Shown in pieces: positions 1 to 9,141 of a stretch of 64,000 nt of DNA. Both the position numbers and the translations under genes were made by a program. The notes beneath the pieces were generated by a model that made no database searches, had not been told where the DNA came from, and saw only the letters and a program-made list of their open reading frames with translations. Every line of letters starts with the position of its first letter. Position 1 is the stretch's first letter. The stretch is taken from positions 366,455-430,454 of the forward strand of contig NZ_JACEZU010000004.1 in the NCBI RefSeq assembly GCF_014042355.1, in the 5' to 3' direction. The DNA is from Rugamonas apoptosis. Lineage in GTDB: Bacteria > Pseudomonadota > Gammaproteobacteria > Burkholderiales > Burkholderiaceae_D.

Positions 1-327
1 CTGGAATCGATCATGAAGGTGTCCAGCGGCCAGGTGGCCGTGATGGGCGGCCTGATGCAGGATTCGGTCGACAACACCAAGGATGGCGTGCCGGGCCTGA
101 GCGCGCTGCCCGTGGTGGGCAACCTGTTCTCCTACCGTAACGAGAGCAATGTCAAGACGGAGCTGGTGATCTTCATGCGGCCGGTAGTGGTCAAGGACGC
201 CAGCATCAACGGCGACTTCCGGGATTACCGCTACCTGTTGCCCAACCAGGACACGCCCGCGCCCGCGCCCATGCCGGCGGCCACGCCCGGCGGCCCGGTC
301 GCACCATTGAAGGCGGAGGGAACATGA
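1..327 (+). CDS. mshL: MshL-type secretin of the MSHA pilus, C-terminal fragment
   Basis: This is the 3' end of a gene that begins before the window; the frame is open from base 1 and ends at TGA 325-327. The visible part has the typical end of a PulD/PilQ-type secretin: the VMGGLMQD motif, then a GVPGLSALPVVGNLF-like stretch and ELVIFMRPVVV, which form the last strands of the outer-membrane gate. A Pro/Ala-rich tail of about 30 residues follows. It would form the outer-membrane pore through which the pilus leaves. The stop overlaps the ATG of the next gene (ATGA), so the two are translationally coupled. The MshL name rests on the mshE/mshG neighbours, since the fragment alone could be any secretin. 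Confidence 0.85.
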   Translation: MESIMKVSSGQVAVMGGLMQDSVDNTKDGVPGLSALPVVGNLFSYRNESNVKTELVIFMRPVVVKDASINGDFRDYRYLLPNQDTPAPAPMPAATPGGPVAPLKAEGT

Positions 328-2000
328 GCCTGCTGATGCAAGCGCTGAAAAAAGCCGAGCGCGCCAAACAGAACAGCATTCCGGAGACGGAACTGGAAAA
401 ACCGTCCGAGGCGTTCGACGACCTGCTGGCGCTGACGCCGCAGGAAGCCACGCCCCCGGCCGCCGCCAGCGACAACGAATTCATGCTCGACCTGGAACCG
501 CTGGACGGCCCCGCCACCGCCTCGGCGCCCGCCCGCGCGCCCGCCGCCAGCGCCGCGCCGCCGGCCGCGCTGGAGGCGTCGCTGGAACCGTTGTCGTTCG
601 ATGTGCAACCGCCCATCCCCGTGCTGTCCGTGGCCGACGAAGCGATCCACGATCCCGTTCCGCCCCAGGCCCGCCACCAGGAGCAGGCGCGGCCAACGCC
701 GCCCGCCACCGCCCAGGCGGCCGCGCAGGCGGCCCAGGCCAGCCAGAACGGCGCCAGCGACAGCCGCGCCGGCGCCGCCAAGCCGGATGCCCCCCGCGGC
801 GCGGCGCGTGCGCGCGCGGCCGCCGCCGCGGCCATGAGCAAGGAGCCGGCCGGCCTGGACCCGGCCAAGATCCGGCTGGCCGTGCTGAGCGGTATCGCCG
901 TACTGATCGCCGCCGTATTCGGCTACATCTACTGGCAAGCGACGACGGCGCCCGGCCCCGGCGCGCGCCTGCCCATGGTGCCCATGCCCCCGCCCGGCGC
1001 CACCGGCACCACCCCGGCCCAGCTCGTGGTGGCATCGCCTCCCCCGGCGGCCAGTGCGCCGGACGCGGCCGCCGCCCCCGGCATGGCGGCGGTCACGCCA
1101 GCCGCCATGCCGGGGGCCGCGCCAGCGCCGCCTGTCGCCGCGCCAGCCGTTCCGGCGAAACCGCTGAGCGCCAGCGCGGCGGCGGCCCTGGCCGCCCGTG
1201 AGGAAAACGAGCGCCGCATGCAGCAACGTGAAATGATGCTGTCCCTGCAGGAACGGGGCGGCGCCTTGCCGCAGGCCGGCCCCGGTGCCAGCCCCGGTTT
1301 CGCCCCCCCTGCCACGCCCGCCCCGGGCATGCCGGCACCAGGCACGTCCGGCCCGGACACCCTGGCGCCCCTGGCCGCACCCGACAGCGCCGACATCAGG
1401 GTGGCCCGCAGCAACGTGCCGCAGCAGGCCGATCCGGCCCTGCAAAACGGCTACCAGGCGTTCAACAGCGGCGACCTGGCGCGCGCCCAGCAGCAATACG
1501 AGCTGGCCCTGCGCACCGACCCCAACAACCGCGACGCGCTGCTGGGCACGGCCGCCGTGGCGCTGCGCCAGCGCCAGGACCAGCGCGCCGCCGCCATCTA
1601 CAGCCGCCTGCTGGACCTGGATCCGAACGATGGCGACGCGCTGGCCGGCCTGATGGGCTTGCGCCAGGGCGATGCGGCCCAGTCCGAGCTGCGCCTGAAG
1701 AACGTGCTCAGCCGCACGCCGGACGCGGCGCCAGTCCAGTTCGCGCTGGGCAACCTGTACGCGCGCCAGGGCCGCTGGCCGGAGGCGCAGCAAGCCTACT
1801 TCCGGGCTTGGTCGGCCGCGCCCGGCAACGCCGACTACGCCTACAACCTGGCCATCGGGCTGGACCGCCTGAACCAGGGCAAGCTGGCGCTCACCTATTA
1901 CCAGAAGGCGCTGGCGCTGGCCCAGGATACGCCGGCCAGCGTCGACCGCGCGGCCCTGCGCCTGCGCATCCAGCAGCTGACCCACCCCGGCCAGCAATGA
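324..2000 (+). CDS. MshN-like TPR protein of the MSHA pilus assembly
   Basis: A 558-residue inner-membrane protein. Its start (MSLLMQALKKAERAK) resembles the cytoplasmic head of MshN and GspB/ExeB proteins. A long Ala/Pro-rich linker follows, then one membrane span at about residues 183-205, a second Ala/Pro-rich stretch, and a periplasmic C-terminal TPR region at about residues 369-545 containing YQAFNSGDLARAQQQYELAL. It probably links the inner-membrane machinery to the secretin. The ATG lies in the stop of mshL, and mshE follows after about 60 bases. The ExeA-like ATPase gene mshM, which normally sits between mshL and mshN, is absent at this place. MshN is inferred from architecture and position. 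Confidence 0.75.
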   Translation: MSLLMQALKKAERAKQNSIPETELEKPSEAFDDLLALTPQEATPPAAASDNEFMLDLEPLDGPATASAPARAPAASAAPPAALEASLEPLSFDVQPPIPVLSVADEAIHDPVPPQARHQEQARPTPPATAQAAAQAAQASQNGASDSRAGAAKPDAPRGAARARAAAAAAMSKEPAGLDPAKIRLAVLSGIAVLIAAVFGYIYWQATTAPGPGARLPMVPMPPPGATGTTPAQLVVASPPPAASAPDAAAAPGMAAVTPAAMPGAAPAPPVAAPAVPAKPLSASAAAALAAREENERRMQQREMMLSLQERGGALPQAGPGASPGFAPPATPAPGMPAPGTSGPDTLAPLAAPDSADIRVARSNVPQQADPALQNGYQAFNSGDLARAQQQYELALRTDPNNRDALLGTAAVALRQRQDQRAAAIYSRLLDLDPNDGDALAGLMGLRQGDAAQSELRLKNVLSRTPDAAPVQFALGNLYARQGRWPEAQQAYFRAWSAAPGNADYAYNLAIGLDRLNQGKLALTYYQKALALAQDTPASVDRAALRLRIQQLTHPGQQ

Positions 2001-2061
2001 GTGAGCAATAGGCCAGCAATCAGCACGCGGCGCCCACCGGCGCCGGCACACACGGAACACC

Positions 2062-3795
2062 ATGGCAGAACAACCTAAAATCCCGCTCGGCAAGCTGCTG
2101 ATCCAGAAAGGCGTGATCAGCGAGGACCAGCTGCGCATCGCCCTGATCGAGCAAAAGCGCAGCCAGGAGCCGCTGGGCAAGCTGCTCATCACGCTCGGTT
2201 TCGTCACCGAGGCCACGGTGCGCGAGGCGCTGTCGAAGAACCTGAACCAGCAGAGCGCCGACCTGAACAGCCTGGTGGTGGACGCCATCGCCCTCAAGCT
2301 GATCCCCAAGGACGTGGCCAAGCGCTACCGGGTGTTCCCCATCGTCTACGAGCGCCACAGCGACAACCTGATCCTGGCCATGTCCGACACCAGCAACATC
2401 GTGGCGCTGGACCAGATCAGCGCCATGCTGGTCAAGGGCATCACCATCACGCCCCTGCTGGCGGGCGAATCGGACATCCAGCGCGCCATCGACCAGTACT
2501 ACGGCTTCGAACTGTCGATCGACGGCATCCTGCATGAAATCGAGACGGGCGAAGTCAATTACGCCAGCATGGGCGGCAATACCTCGGACGAGTACAGCCA
2601 GCCCATGGTGCGCCTGATCGACGCGCTGCTGGCCGACGCCGTGCAGAACGGCGCCTCCGACATCCACTTCGAGCCCGAGCAATCGTTCCTGCGCATCCGC
2701 TACCGCATCGACGGCATCCTGCGCCAGATCCGCAGCCTGCACAAATCGTACTGGCCGGCCATGGCGGTGCGCCTGAAGGTGATCTCGAACATGAACATCG
2801 CCGAGACGCGCGCCCCCCAGGACGGCCGCATCTCGATCAAGTTCTCGGGCCGCCAGATCGACTTCCGCGCCTCGGCCCAGCCCACCACCCACGGCGAGAA
2901 CGTGGTGCTGCGCGTGCTGGACCGCCAGAAAGGCATCGTGCCGCTGGACGGCCTGGGCCTGGGCGAGACGGAACTGAACCTGCTCAAGCTGATGATCGCG
3001 CGCCCCGACGGCGTGATCCTCGTGACGGGCCCGACCGGCTCGGGCAAGACCACCACCCTGTATTCCATCCTCAACCACATCAACACGGAAAGCGTCAACA
3101 TCATGACGCTGGAAGACCCGGTGGAATACCCGATGAACATGATCCGCCAGACCTCGGTCAACGAATCGGCCAAGATGGGCTTCGCGGACGGGATCCGTTC
3201 CATGATGCGGCAAGACCCCGACATCATCCTGGTGGGCGAGATCCGCGACCAGGAAACGGCCGAGATGGCGTTCGCCGCCGCCATGACGGGCCACCAGGTC
3301 TATTCCACGCTGCACACCAATTCAGCCATCGGTTCCGTCACCCGCCTGCTCGACATCGGCATCCTGCCCGACATCATGGCCGGCAACATCATCGGCATCG
3401 TGGCCCAGCGCCTGGTGCGCAAGCTGTGCACCCATTGCCGCGAACCGTTCGAGGCCGACCCGCTGGAACGCCGCCTGCTGGGCCTGCCCACGCCAGCGGC
3501 CGACGATGGCGAGCAGGCGCCGCTGGCGCCGCAGACCATCTACCGCGCCGTCGGCTGCGAGCGTTGCGCGCACCAGGGCTACAAGGGCCGCATCGCCATC
3601 ATGGAACTGCTCAAGATGACGGGCGAGCTCGATGAACTGATCGCCCGCCGCGCCTCCTCGCGCGAACTGAAGACGGCGGCCACGGCCGGCGGCTTCCACT
3701 CGCTGGTGGACGACGGCGTGCGGCGCGTGCTGGAAGGCGTGACCACGCTGGAGGAAGTGGCGCGCGTGGTGGACCTGACTGACAGGCTGAGCTGA
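2062..3795 (+). CDS. mshE: MshE pilus extension ATPase (GspE/PilB family)
   Basis: A 577-residue hexameric secretion ATPase that powers pilus extension at the cytoplasmic face. The N-terminal region (about residues 7-60) has two MshEN-like LGxLL...L..AL repeats, the domain that binds c-di-GMP in Vibrio MshE. Here the leading Arg of each repeat is Pro (P8 in the first). The Walker A motif GPTGSGKT is at 323-330, Walker B (DIILVGE) ends at E393, and a zinc site is made by C456, C459, C499 and C502. An AGGAGG-like site is not obvious upstream. The stop overlaps the mshG start (TGATG), so the two products are coupled. Confidence 0.93.
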   Translation: MAEQPKIPLGKLLIQKGVISEDQLRIALIEQKRSQEPLGKLLITLGFVTEATVREALSKNLNQQSADLNSLVVDAIALKLIPKDVAKRYRVFPIVYERHSDNLILAMSDTSNIVALDQISAMLVKGITITPLLAGESDIQRAIDQYYGFELSIDGILHEIETGEVNYASMGGNTSDEYSQPMVRLIDALLADAVQNGASDIHFEPEQSFLRIRYRIDGILRQIRSLHKSYWPAMAVRLKVISNMNIAETRAPQDGRISIKFSGRQIDFRASAQPTTHGENVVLRVLDRQKGIVPLDGLGLGETELNLLKLMIARPDGVILVTGPTGSGKTTTLYSILNHINTESVNIMTLEDPVEYPMNMIRQTSVNESAKMGFADGIRSMMRQDPDIILVGEIRDQETAEMAFAAAMTGHQVYSTLHTNSAIGSVTRLLDIGILPDIMAGNIIGIVAQRLVRKLCTHCREPFEADPLERRLLGLPTPAADDGEQAPLAPQTIYRAVGCERCAHQGYKGRIAIMELLKMTGELDELIARRASSRELKTAATAGGFHSLVDDGVRRVLEGVTTLEEVARVVDLTDRLS

Positions 3796-4997
3796 TGCCC
3801 CAATACATCTACCGCGCCATGGATGCCGCCGGCCAGCTGTTGCCCGGCAATATGGACGCCGCCAACGAGCCGGACCTGGAACTGCGTTTGAGCCGCATGG
3901 GCCTGGACCTGGTCGATTGCAAGGCCACGCGCCAGAAAGTGGTGACCATCAAGCGCGTCATCACGCGCAAGGACTTGATCAACTTCTGCTTCCACATGGA
4001 GCAGTTGACGGCGGCCGGCGTGCCCATCCTGGAAGGCCTGGACGATTTGCGCGAAAGCATGGACCACCCCCGCTTCCGCGAAGTGATCACCGACCTGATC
4101 GAAAGCATCGAAGGGGGCTTGCAACTGTCGACCGCGCTGGCCGCCTACCCGGACGTGTTCGACGTCACCTTCACCAGCCTGATCTCGGCCGGCGAGCACA
4201 GCGGCAAGCTGGCCGAAGTGTTCAAGAACCTGTCGGAAAGCTTGAAATGGCAGGACGAACTGGCAGCCCAGACCAAGAAAATGATCATGTACCCGGCCGT
4301 GGTGGGCGTGGTGGTGACGGGTGTGACCTTCTTCCTGATGATTTATCTGGTGCCGCAACTGACGGCCTTCATCAAAAACATGGGCAACACGCTGCCGCTG
4401 CACACGCGGGCCCTGATTTTCGTGTCCAACATCTTCATCCACTACTGGTATGTGCTGCTGGCCCTGCCCGTGGCGGCGTGGTTCGGCGTCAAGACCTGGC
4501 TGGCCCGCAGCGAAACGGCACGCTACCGGTTCGACGCGCTGCAATTGCGGATCTGGATGGTGGGGCCGGTGCTGCACAAGGTGATCCTGGCCCGCTTTGC
4601 CACCTTCTTCGCGCTCATGTATGCTTCCGGCATCACCATCCTCGAATGCATCCGCCTGTCCGAAGGCATCGTCGGCAACCGCGTGGTGGCAGCCGGGCTG
4701 CGCCAGGCGGCGCGCCTGATTTCCGAAGGCCAGGGCGTGACGGCCGCGTTCCAGAACACGGGCATCTTCCCGCCACTGGTGATCCGCATGCTCAAGGTGG
4801 GCGAAGCCACCGGCGCGCTCGATGGCGCGCTGCGCAACGTGGCCTATTTCTACAACCGTGAAGTCAAGGAAATGATCGAGAAGGTGCAGGCGATGATAGA
4901 ACCGGCCATCACCGTGGTCCTGGGCCTGCTGCTGGGCTGGATCATGCTGTCGGTGCTGGGCCCGATTTACGACACGATCAGCAAGATCAAGACCTGA
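3795..4997 (+). CDS. mshG: MshG inner-membrane platform protein (T2SF family)
   Basis: A 400-residue polytopic protein of the PilC/GspF family, which forms the rotor-like platform on which MshE acts. It has two homologous T2SF domains (about residues 65-190 and 265-390), each with the typical F...LA.L..AG....L....E pattern, seen as FCFHMEQLTAAGVPILEG in the first and FATFFALMYASGITILEC in the second. Strong hydrophobic spans lie near residues 165-195 and 370-395. Length and order match the family. It directly overlaps mshE and is followed seven bases later by the next gene, so it belongs to the same transcript. Confidence 0.92.
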   Translation: MPQYIYRAMDAAGQLLPGNMDAANEPDLELRLSRMGLDLVDCKATRQKVVTIKRVITRKDLINFCFHMEQLTAAGVPILEGLDDLRESMDHPRFREVITDLIESIEGGLQLSTALAAYPDVFDVTFTSLISAGEHSGKLAEVFKNLSESLKWQDELAAQTKKMIMYPAVVGVVVTGVTFFLMIYLVPQLTAFIKNMGNTLPLHTRALIFVSNIFIHYWYVLLALPVAAWFGVKTWLARSETARYRFDALQLRIWMVGPVLHKVILARFATFFALMYASGITILECIRLSEGIVGNRVVAAGLRQAARLISEGQGVTAAFQNTGIFPPLVIRMLKVGEATGALDGALRNVAYFYNREVKEMIEKVQAMIEPAITVVLGLLLGWIMLSVLGPIYDTISKIKT

Positions 4998-5004
4998 GGC
5001 CGCC

Positions 5005-6573
5005 GTGCTGCGCAACCACTTACTCTACCTCACCAGCGAACAACTGTGCGTCTACCACTGGCGCATGGGCAAGCTGACGGCCGGGCCCTGCTTCGCGCCG
5101 GACGAGGACGGCATCGACGCCTTCATGGACTACATCGATGACGCGCCCGTGGGTCCGTGCTGGCTGCTCACCGATTTGATCGAAGAGGATTACCAGCGCG
5201 TCACCCTGCCCCACGTGAGCGGCAAGGCCGGACGCCAGATGCTGCAGCGCCGCCTCACGCAACAATACCGGGAAACGCCGTTCCGCCACGTGAGCATCCA
5301 GGGCCGCGAGCCGGAAGGCCGGCGCGACGACATCGCCCTGCTCAGCGGCCTGACCAACCCGTCCATCGTGCAGCCATGGATCGCGGCGCTGGAAGCACTG
5401 AAGGCGCCGCTGGCGGGCCTGTACACCACCACCCTGATGAGCGACGTCCTGCGCCGCAAGCTGGGCCTGCGCCAGGAACACTTGCTGCTGGTGACGGAAC
5501 AGTCCGGCGGCCTGCGCCAGACCTATTTCCGCGACGGCCAGCTCAAGTTCTCGCGCCTGACACTGGCCATCGACCGCGACGGCGTGCCCGTCAACGTGGC
5601 CGCCGAGACAGGCAAGACGCTGCAGTTTCTCACCAGCGTGCACCTGATGGAACGGGGCGATGTGCTGCACACGGCCATCGTCACCCCGGCCGACCAGATC
5701 GAACGGCTGTCGGCGCTGTGCCGCAACGGGCCGGAGACGGCCTACCGCTTCATCGCCATCGAGACGGCCGCCGCCAAAGTCGGCTTGCCTTACGCGCCGC
5801 GGCTGGCCGACCCCTTGCTGCTCAAGCTGCTGGGCGGCGAGCTGCCGCGCAGCCACTACACCTTGGGCGAGGCGCGCCGCTATTACCAGCTGTGGTGGGC
5901 GCGGGTAGCCATGTACGGCGCCAGCGCCGCCATTCTCACCTGCACCCTGATGTGGGCCGCCGTCAGCCTGTGGCGCACCAGCGAGGCCGACAACGCGGCC
6001 ATGCGCATGCGGGCCGAGACGGCGCGCTACGACAGCCAGTACCAGGCCGTGATGTCGGACATGCCGCCAGCCGTGGCCAAGACGGCCAACATGAAGGCGG
6101 CGGTGGCGATCGAACGCATGTTGGCCGAGCAGGGTCCGGTGCCGCTGCCCATGGTACGCATGCTGAGCCAGGCGCTGGAACAAGCGCCGCTCATCAAGCT
6201 GAACCGGATCGACTGGCGCGTCAACCTGCCGGGCGCCGCGCCAGCGCCATCGGCCATGGGGGCGCCGGCCGACAGCGCCGCCAGCACGCCCATCCCGTCC
6301 CAGCTGCTGGGCTTGCCGACGGCGCCGCCCCAAGCCTTGCACCTGGAAGCGGAAATCGGCGGTCCGCAGGATGATTACCGCGCCGCGCTGGAAGCGATGC
6401 GCCAGTTTGCCCAGCGCCTGGCGGCCCTGCCCCACATGACGGTGGAGATCGAATCGCAGCCGCTCGATACCCGGCCCAACGTCAAACTGAGCGGCAAGGC
6501 CGGCATGGTGGCCGGCGGCGCCGTCTCGGAGACGCCGAAATTCGCCCTGAACCTGGTCTGGAATCCCTCATGA
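5005..6573 (+). CDS. MshI-like (PilM/PilN-type) pilus assembly membrane protein
   Basis: A 522-residue protein with a GTG start. It has a large soluble N-terminal part of about 300 residues that looks like a degenerate actin/PilM-type fold, one membrane span at about 301-322 (MYGASAAILTCTLMWAAVSL), then a periplasmic part with helical and PilN-like character. This layout, a PilM-PilN fusion, is that described for MshI. It overlaps the next gene by four bases (ATGA). In Vibrio-type loci mshI, J and K come before mshL. Here their likely counterparts follow mshG, so the assignment depends on architecture and order and no strong motif supports it. Confidence 0.6.
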   Translation: MLRNHLLYLTSEQLCVYHWRMGKLTAGPCFAPDEDGIDAFMDYIDDAPVGPCWLLTDLIEEDYQRVTLPHVSGKAGRQMLQRRLTQQYRETPFRHVSIQGREPEGRRDDIALLSGLTNPSIVQPWIAALEALKAPLAGLYTTTLMSDVLRRKLGLRQEHLLLVTEQSGGLRQTYFRDGQLKFSRLTLAIDRDGVPVNVAAETGKTLQFLTSVHLMERGDVLHTAIVTPADQIERLSALCRNGPETAYRFIAIETAAAKVGLPYAPRLADPLLLKLLGGELPRSHYTLGEARRYYQLWWARVAMYGASAAILTCTLMWAAVSLWRTSEADNAAMRMRAETARYDSQYQAVMSDMPPAVAKTANMKAAVAIERMLAEQGPVPLPMVRMLSQALEQAPLIKLNRIDWRVNLPGAAPAPSAMGAPADSAASTPIPSQLLGLPTAPPQALHLEAEIGGPQDDYRAALEAMRQFAQRLAALPHMTVEIESQPLDTRPNVKLSGKAGMVAGGAVSETPKFALNLVWNPS

Positions 6574-7253
6574 ACGCTGCCGCCACCATCCCCGGCAAGA
6601 AGAAACGGCCGGCCATCGCCATCGCCGTGCCCTACTGGGTGCGTGAATTCGCGCTGATCCGCTGGGGCGTGGCCGCGCTGGCGGGCGGCGTGGCCGTCGG
6701 CGTGGCGGCGGTCTTGTACAGCAACGCCCAGTTGCGCGACGCCAGCGCCACCCGCGCCCACGTGCAACAGGTGCGCGACGCGGCCTACGCCCGCTATGCC
6801 TACGCGGACAATGAAAAGCGCGAGATCCGCGCGTTCCAGCCGCCCTTCCTCGCCATGCGCGAACGGGGCCTGGTGGGCGAGGAGAACCGGCTGGCCTGGC
6901 TCGATGCCATCCGCCGCATCCAGGAAGACCGGCGTTTGCTCCCCATCAGCTACGAAGTGACGCCGCAGCAAACGGTGGCACCGGACCCGCGCGTGGCCAC
7001 CGGCGACTATCAGTTGCATGCCAGCCGCATGACGCTGCACATGGACATGCTCGACGAACTGGAACTGTTCAATTTCCTGGAAGACTTGCGAGCGCGCGGC
7101 TATTTCGCGGTGCAGGATTGCGCCATCAAGCGGCTGGGCGCGGGCGGCCCGCCGGACGCGCCGGCGCTGTCGGCCGACTGTACGCTGAACTGGATCACGC
7201 TGACGGCGGCCACCACGACTGCGGCGCCCGCGCCGGCCCGGGGCAAGCCATGA
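6570..7253 (+). CDS. MshJ-like (PilO-type) pilus assembly protein
   Basis: A 227-residue bitopic protein. A short basic cytoplasmic start (GKKKRP) is followed by one membrane span at about 34-51 and a periplasmic region that begins with helical sequence and ends in a mixed domain. Size and layout fit PilO/MshJ, the partner of PilN/MshI in the inner-membrane alignment complex. The start overlaps the previous stop (ATGA) and its own stop overlaps the next ATG, so three genes are coupled in a row. The sequence itself is poorly conserved and I recognise it only by context. Confidence 0.55.
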   Translation: MNAAATIPGKKKRPAIAIAVPYWVREFALIRWGVAALAGGVAVGVAAVLYSNAQLRDASATRAHVQQVRDAAYARYAYADNEKREIRAFQPPFLAMRERGLVGEENRLAWLDAIRRIQEDRRLLPISYEVTPQQTVAPDPRVATGDYQLHASRMTLHMDMLDELELFNFLEDLRARGYFAVQDCAIKRLGAGGPPDAPALSADCTLNWITLTAATTTAAPAPARGKP

Positions 7254-7726
7254 TACGCACACGGCTACGCACACTCAACTTGCTGGCCCACGCCGCCCGT
7301 CCGCGCCACCTGCTGTTGGCGCTGGCGATGCTGGGCGGTGCGGCGGGGCCGGCGGCGGCCCAATCGCTGGGGCTGGGCCGCTTGTTCACCACACCCGACG
7401 AGCGCATGGCGCTGGAAATACGCCGCAGCAGCGCCCCCGCGCCCAGCCTGCCGAGCGCCATGCCGCAAACGGCCGCCGGCCCGGCGCCGGAGGCGGCCGC
7501 GCCCGCCCCGCCGCCGGAACCGGCATTGCTGAACGGCGTGGTGCGCCGCAGCAGCGGCAAATCGACCGTGTGGATCAACGGCGTGCCGTATGCGGACAGC
7601 GGCGCCCAGTTGCGCTCCGACCAGTCCGTCAAGCTGCGCCTGTCGTCCGGGCGCGCGCTGGTGCTCAAGCCCGGCCAACGCTTCAACCCCGCCGATGGCA
7701 CGGTACAAGAAGCGGCCGGGCGCTAG
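7250..7726 (+). CDS. MshK-like (PilP-type) periplasmic protein
   Basis: A 158-residue exported protein. The start at 7250 was chosen because ATG overlaps the previous stop (ATGA). The basic N-terminus and hydrophobic core end near a PAAAQS site that looks like signal peptidase I cleavage (about residue 30). A Pro/Ala-rich linker follows, then a small C-terminal domain (LNGVVRRSSGKSTVWINGVP) of the GspC/PilP homology-region kind that contacts secretins. That fits MshK, which helps MshL. The last 32 bases overlap the start of the next gene in another frame. Confidence 0.6.
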   Translation: MIRTRLRTLNLLAHAARPRHLLLALAMLGGAAGPAAAQSLGLGRLFTTPDERMALEIRRSSAPAPSLPSAMPQTAAGPAPEAAAPAPPPEPALLNGVVRRSSGKSTVWINGVPYADSGAQLRSDQSVKLRLSSGRALVLKPGQRFNPADGTVQEAAGR

Positions 7727-8435
7727 GGCGGCGCGCCAGCGCGGCGCGGCCCTGTTGCTGCTGTTGGCGCTGATGGGAGTGGGCGCGGCCAGCCTGCTGA
7801 TCACCGCCTTCAGCCGCGGCGACCGCGAGGCAGGCCACAACCGCCAGACGCTGGAACGGCTGGCCGCCGCCACCGACGCCCTGGTGGGTTACGCCACCGT
7901 CCAGGGCCGCCTGCCGCGCCCGGCCATCTCGGCCACGAATGGACTGGAACGGCCGGACCCGTGCCCGTCCGAGCAAAGCTGCACCGGCTTCCTGCCCTGG
8001 GTCACGCTGGGCATCGAAGGGGCCGACGCCTGGGGCAAACGGCTGCGCTACAGCGTCACGCCAGCCTACACGGTGGCCCCCGTGCAGCGCATCTCGACGG
8101 TCGCCACCAAGACCGTCCAGACCCGCTACGGCAGCGGCGCCCTGGCCTACCTGCAGGGCCAGGAGAACTGCGAGCTGGGCGCCCAGTGCGCGCCGCTGGT
8201 GGTGCTGTCGCAGGGGCGCGAGAATTTCGGCAGTAGCGTACTCGGCATCGAGCAACCCAACACGGCCAGCGGCAATGTAGACGAGCAGCTCAACGACCAG
8301 GGCAGCGCCCATTTCGTGAGCCGGGCCGCCACCACCGACGCCAGCGTGCCCGGTGGCGTGTTCGACGATCTGGTGAGCTTCGTGCCGCTGGGTTTCTTGT
8401 ATAAACAGATGGGGGCGGCGCACAAGCTGCCATAA
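7695..8435 (+). CDS. Degenerate prepilin-like protein, paralogue of its downstream neighbour
   Basis: A 246-residue protein. ATG 7695 was preferred because the upstream in-frame extension only duplicates coding sequence of the previous gene. After a basic start comes RQRGAALLLLLALMGVG, a hydrophobic pilin-like helix. It lacks the G/FTLVE cleavage motif and the Glu at +5, as in PilX/PilV-like minor pilins. The remainder aligns closely with the next gene: both have LP.PA.SA.NGLE, a LPW.TLG segment, RYSV.P, and end with DA...P.GG..DDLV followed by a -LP terminus. The overlap with the previous gene and the 4-base gap to the next indicate one operon. Its role is probably minor pilin or tip component (inference). 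Confidence 0.7.
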   Translation: MARYKKRPGARAARQRGAALLLLLALMGVGAASLLITAFSRGDREAGHNRQTLERLAAATDALVGYATVQGRLPRPAISATNGLERPDPCPSEQSCTGFLPWVTLGIEGADAWGKRLRYSVTPAYTVAPVQRISTVATKTVQTRYGSGALAYLQGQENCELGAQCAPLVVLSQGRENFGSSVLGIEQPNTASGNVDEQLNDQGSAHFVSRAATTDASVPGGVFDDLVSFVPLGFLYKQMGAAHKLP

Positions 8436-8439
8436 CGAT

Positions 8440-9141
8440 ATGAAGCGCACACAACATGGTTTTACCCTGGTCGAGATCGCCATCGTGCTGGTCATCGTCG
8501 GGCTCATGATCGGTGGCCTGGTCACGCCGCTGAGCGCACAGCTGGAGCAGCGCCGCGTGGGCGACACGCAAAAGGGGCTGGACGACGCACGCGAGGCGCT
8601 GATCGGCTTCGCGCTGCGCAACGGCTACCTGCCCTGCCCGGCCGTGTCGGCCAGCAACGGCCTGGAGGACCGGGCCGAGAACCGCTGCCGCGGCGAGCGC
8701 CGGGTCGGCTACCTGCCGTGGGCCACCTTGGGCTTGAGCAAGCTCGACAGCTGGAACCGTCTGTTCCGCTACAGCGTCGCGCCCGGCTTCAGTGACAGCG
8801 CCGTACGCTTCAACCTGCAGACGGCGCGCGACATCAGCATCGCAACCCGCGACGGCGCCGGCAACCTGGTGCCGGCCACGCTGGCCAACGACATACCGGC
8901 CGTGATCCTGTCGCACGGCAAGAACGGCTTTGGCGCCAGCACCGACCAGGGTACGCTGGTGGCCGACACCTCGGCCAGCAACCAGGACGAGAAACTCAAC
9001 GCCAGCTCGGCCACCGCCTTCGTCACGCGCGACGCCAGCAGCAACCCGGCCGCGCCGGGCGGCGAATACGACGACCTGGTGACCTGGGTTTCGCCCTACA
9101 TCCTGTTCAACCGCATGGTGGCGGCCCAGCGCCTGCCGTGA
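8440..9141 (+). CDS. Type IV prepilin-like protein with GFTLVE cleavage site
   Basis: A 233-residue prepilin. The leader is only seven residues (MKRTQHG), followed by FTLVEIAIVLVIVGLM, with the cleavage after G7 and the conserved Glu at +5 of the mature protein. The large C-terminal domain contains LPCPAVSASNGLE and a paired-Cys region, and it is a paralogue of the preceding gene. Mature proteins this large are more typical of minor or tip pilins than of the major subunit. The stop overlaps the GTG start of the ABC permease gene (GTGA). Confidence 0.85.
   Translation: MKRTQHGFTLVEIAIVLVIVGLMIGGLVTPLSAQLEQRRVGDTQKGLDDAREALIGFALRNGYLPCPAVSASNGLEDRAENRCRGERRVGYLPWATLGLSKLDSWNRLFRYSVAPGFSDSAVRFNLQTARDISIATRDGAGNLVPATLANDIPAVILSHGKNGFGASTDQGTLVADTSASNQDEKLNASSATAFVTRDASSNPAAPGGEYDDLVTWVSPYILFNRMVAAQRLP

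Noticed and set aside
231..3315. Long open frames on the minus strand across the msh genes (up to about 700 codons)
   Set aside because: They lie opposite well-supported pilus genes, have low-complexity Arg/Gly/Ala-rich products and no ribosome sites. In GC-rich DNA such antisense frames are common.
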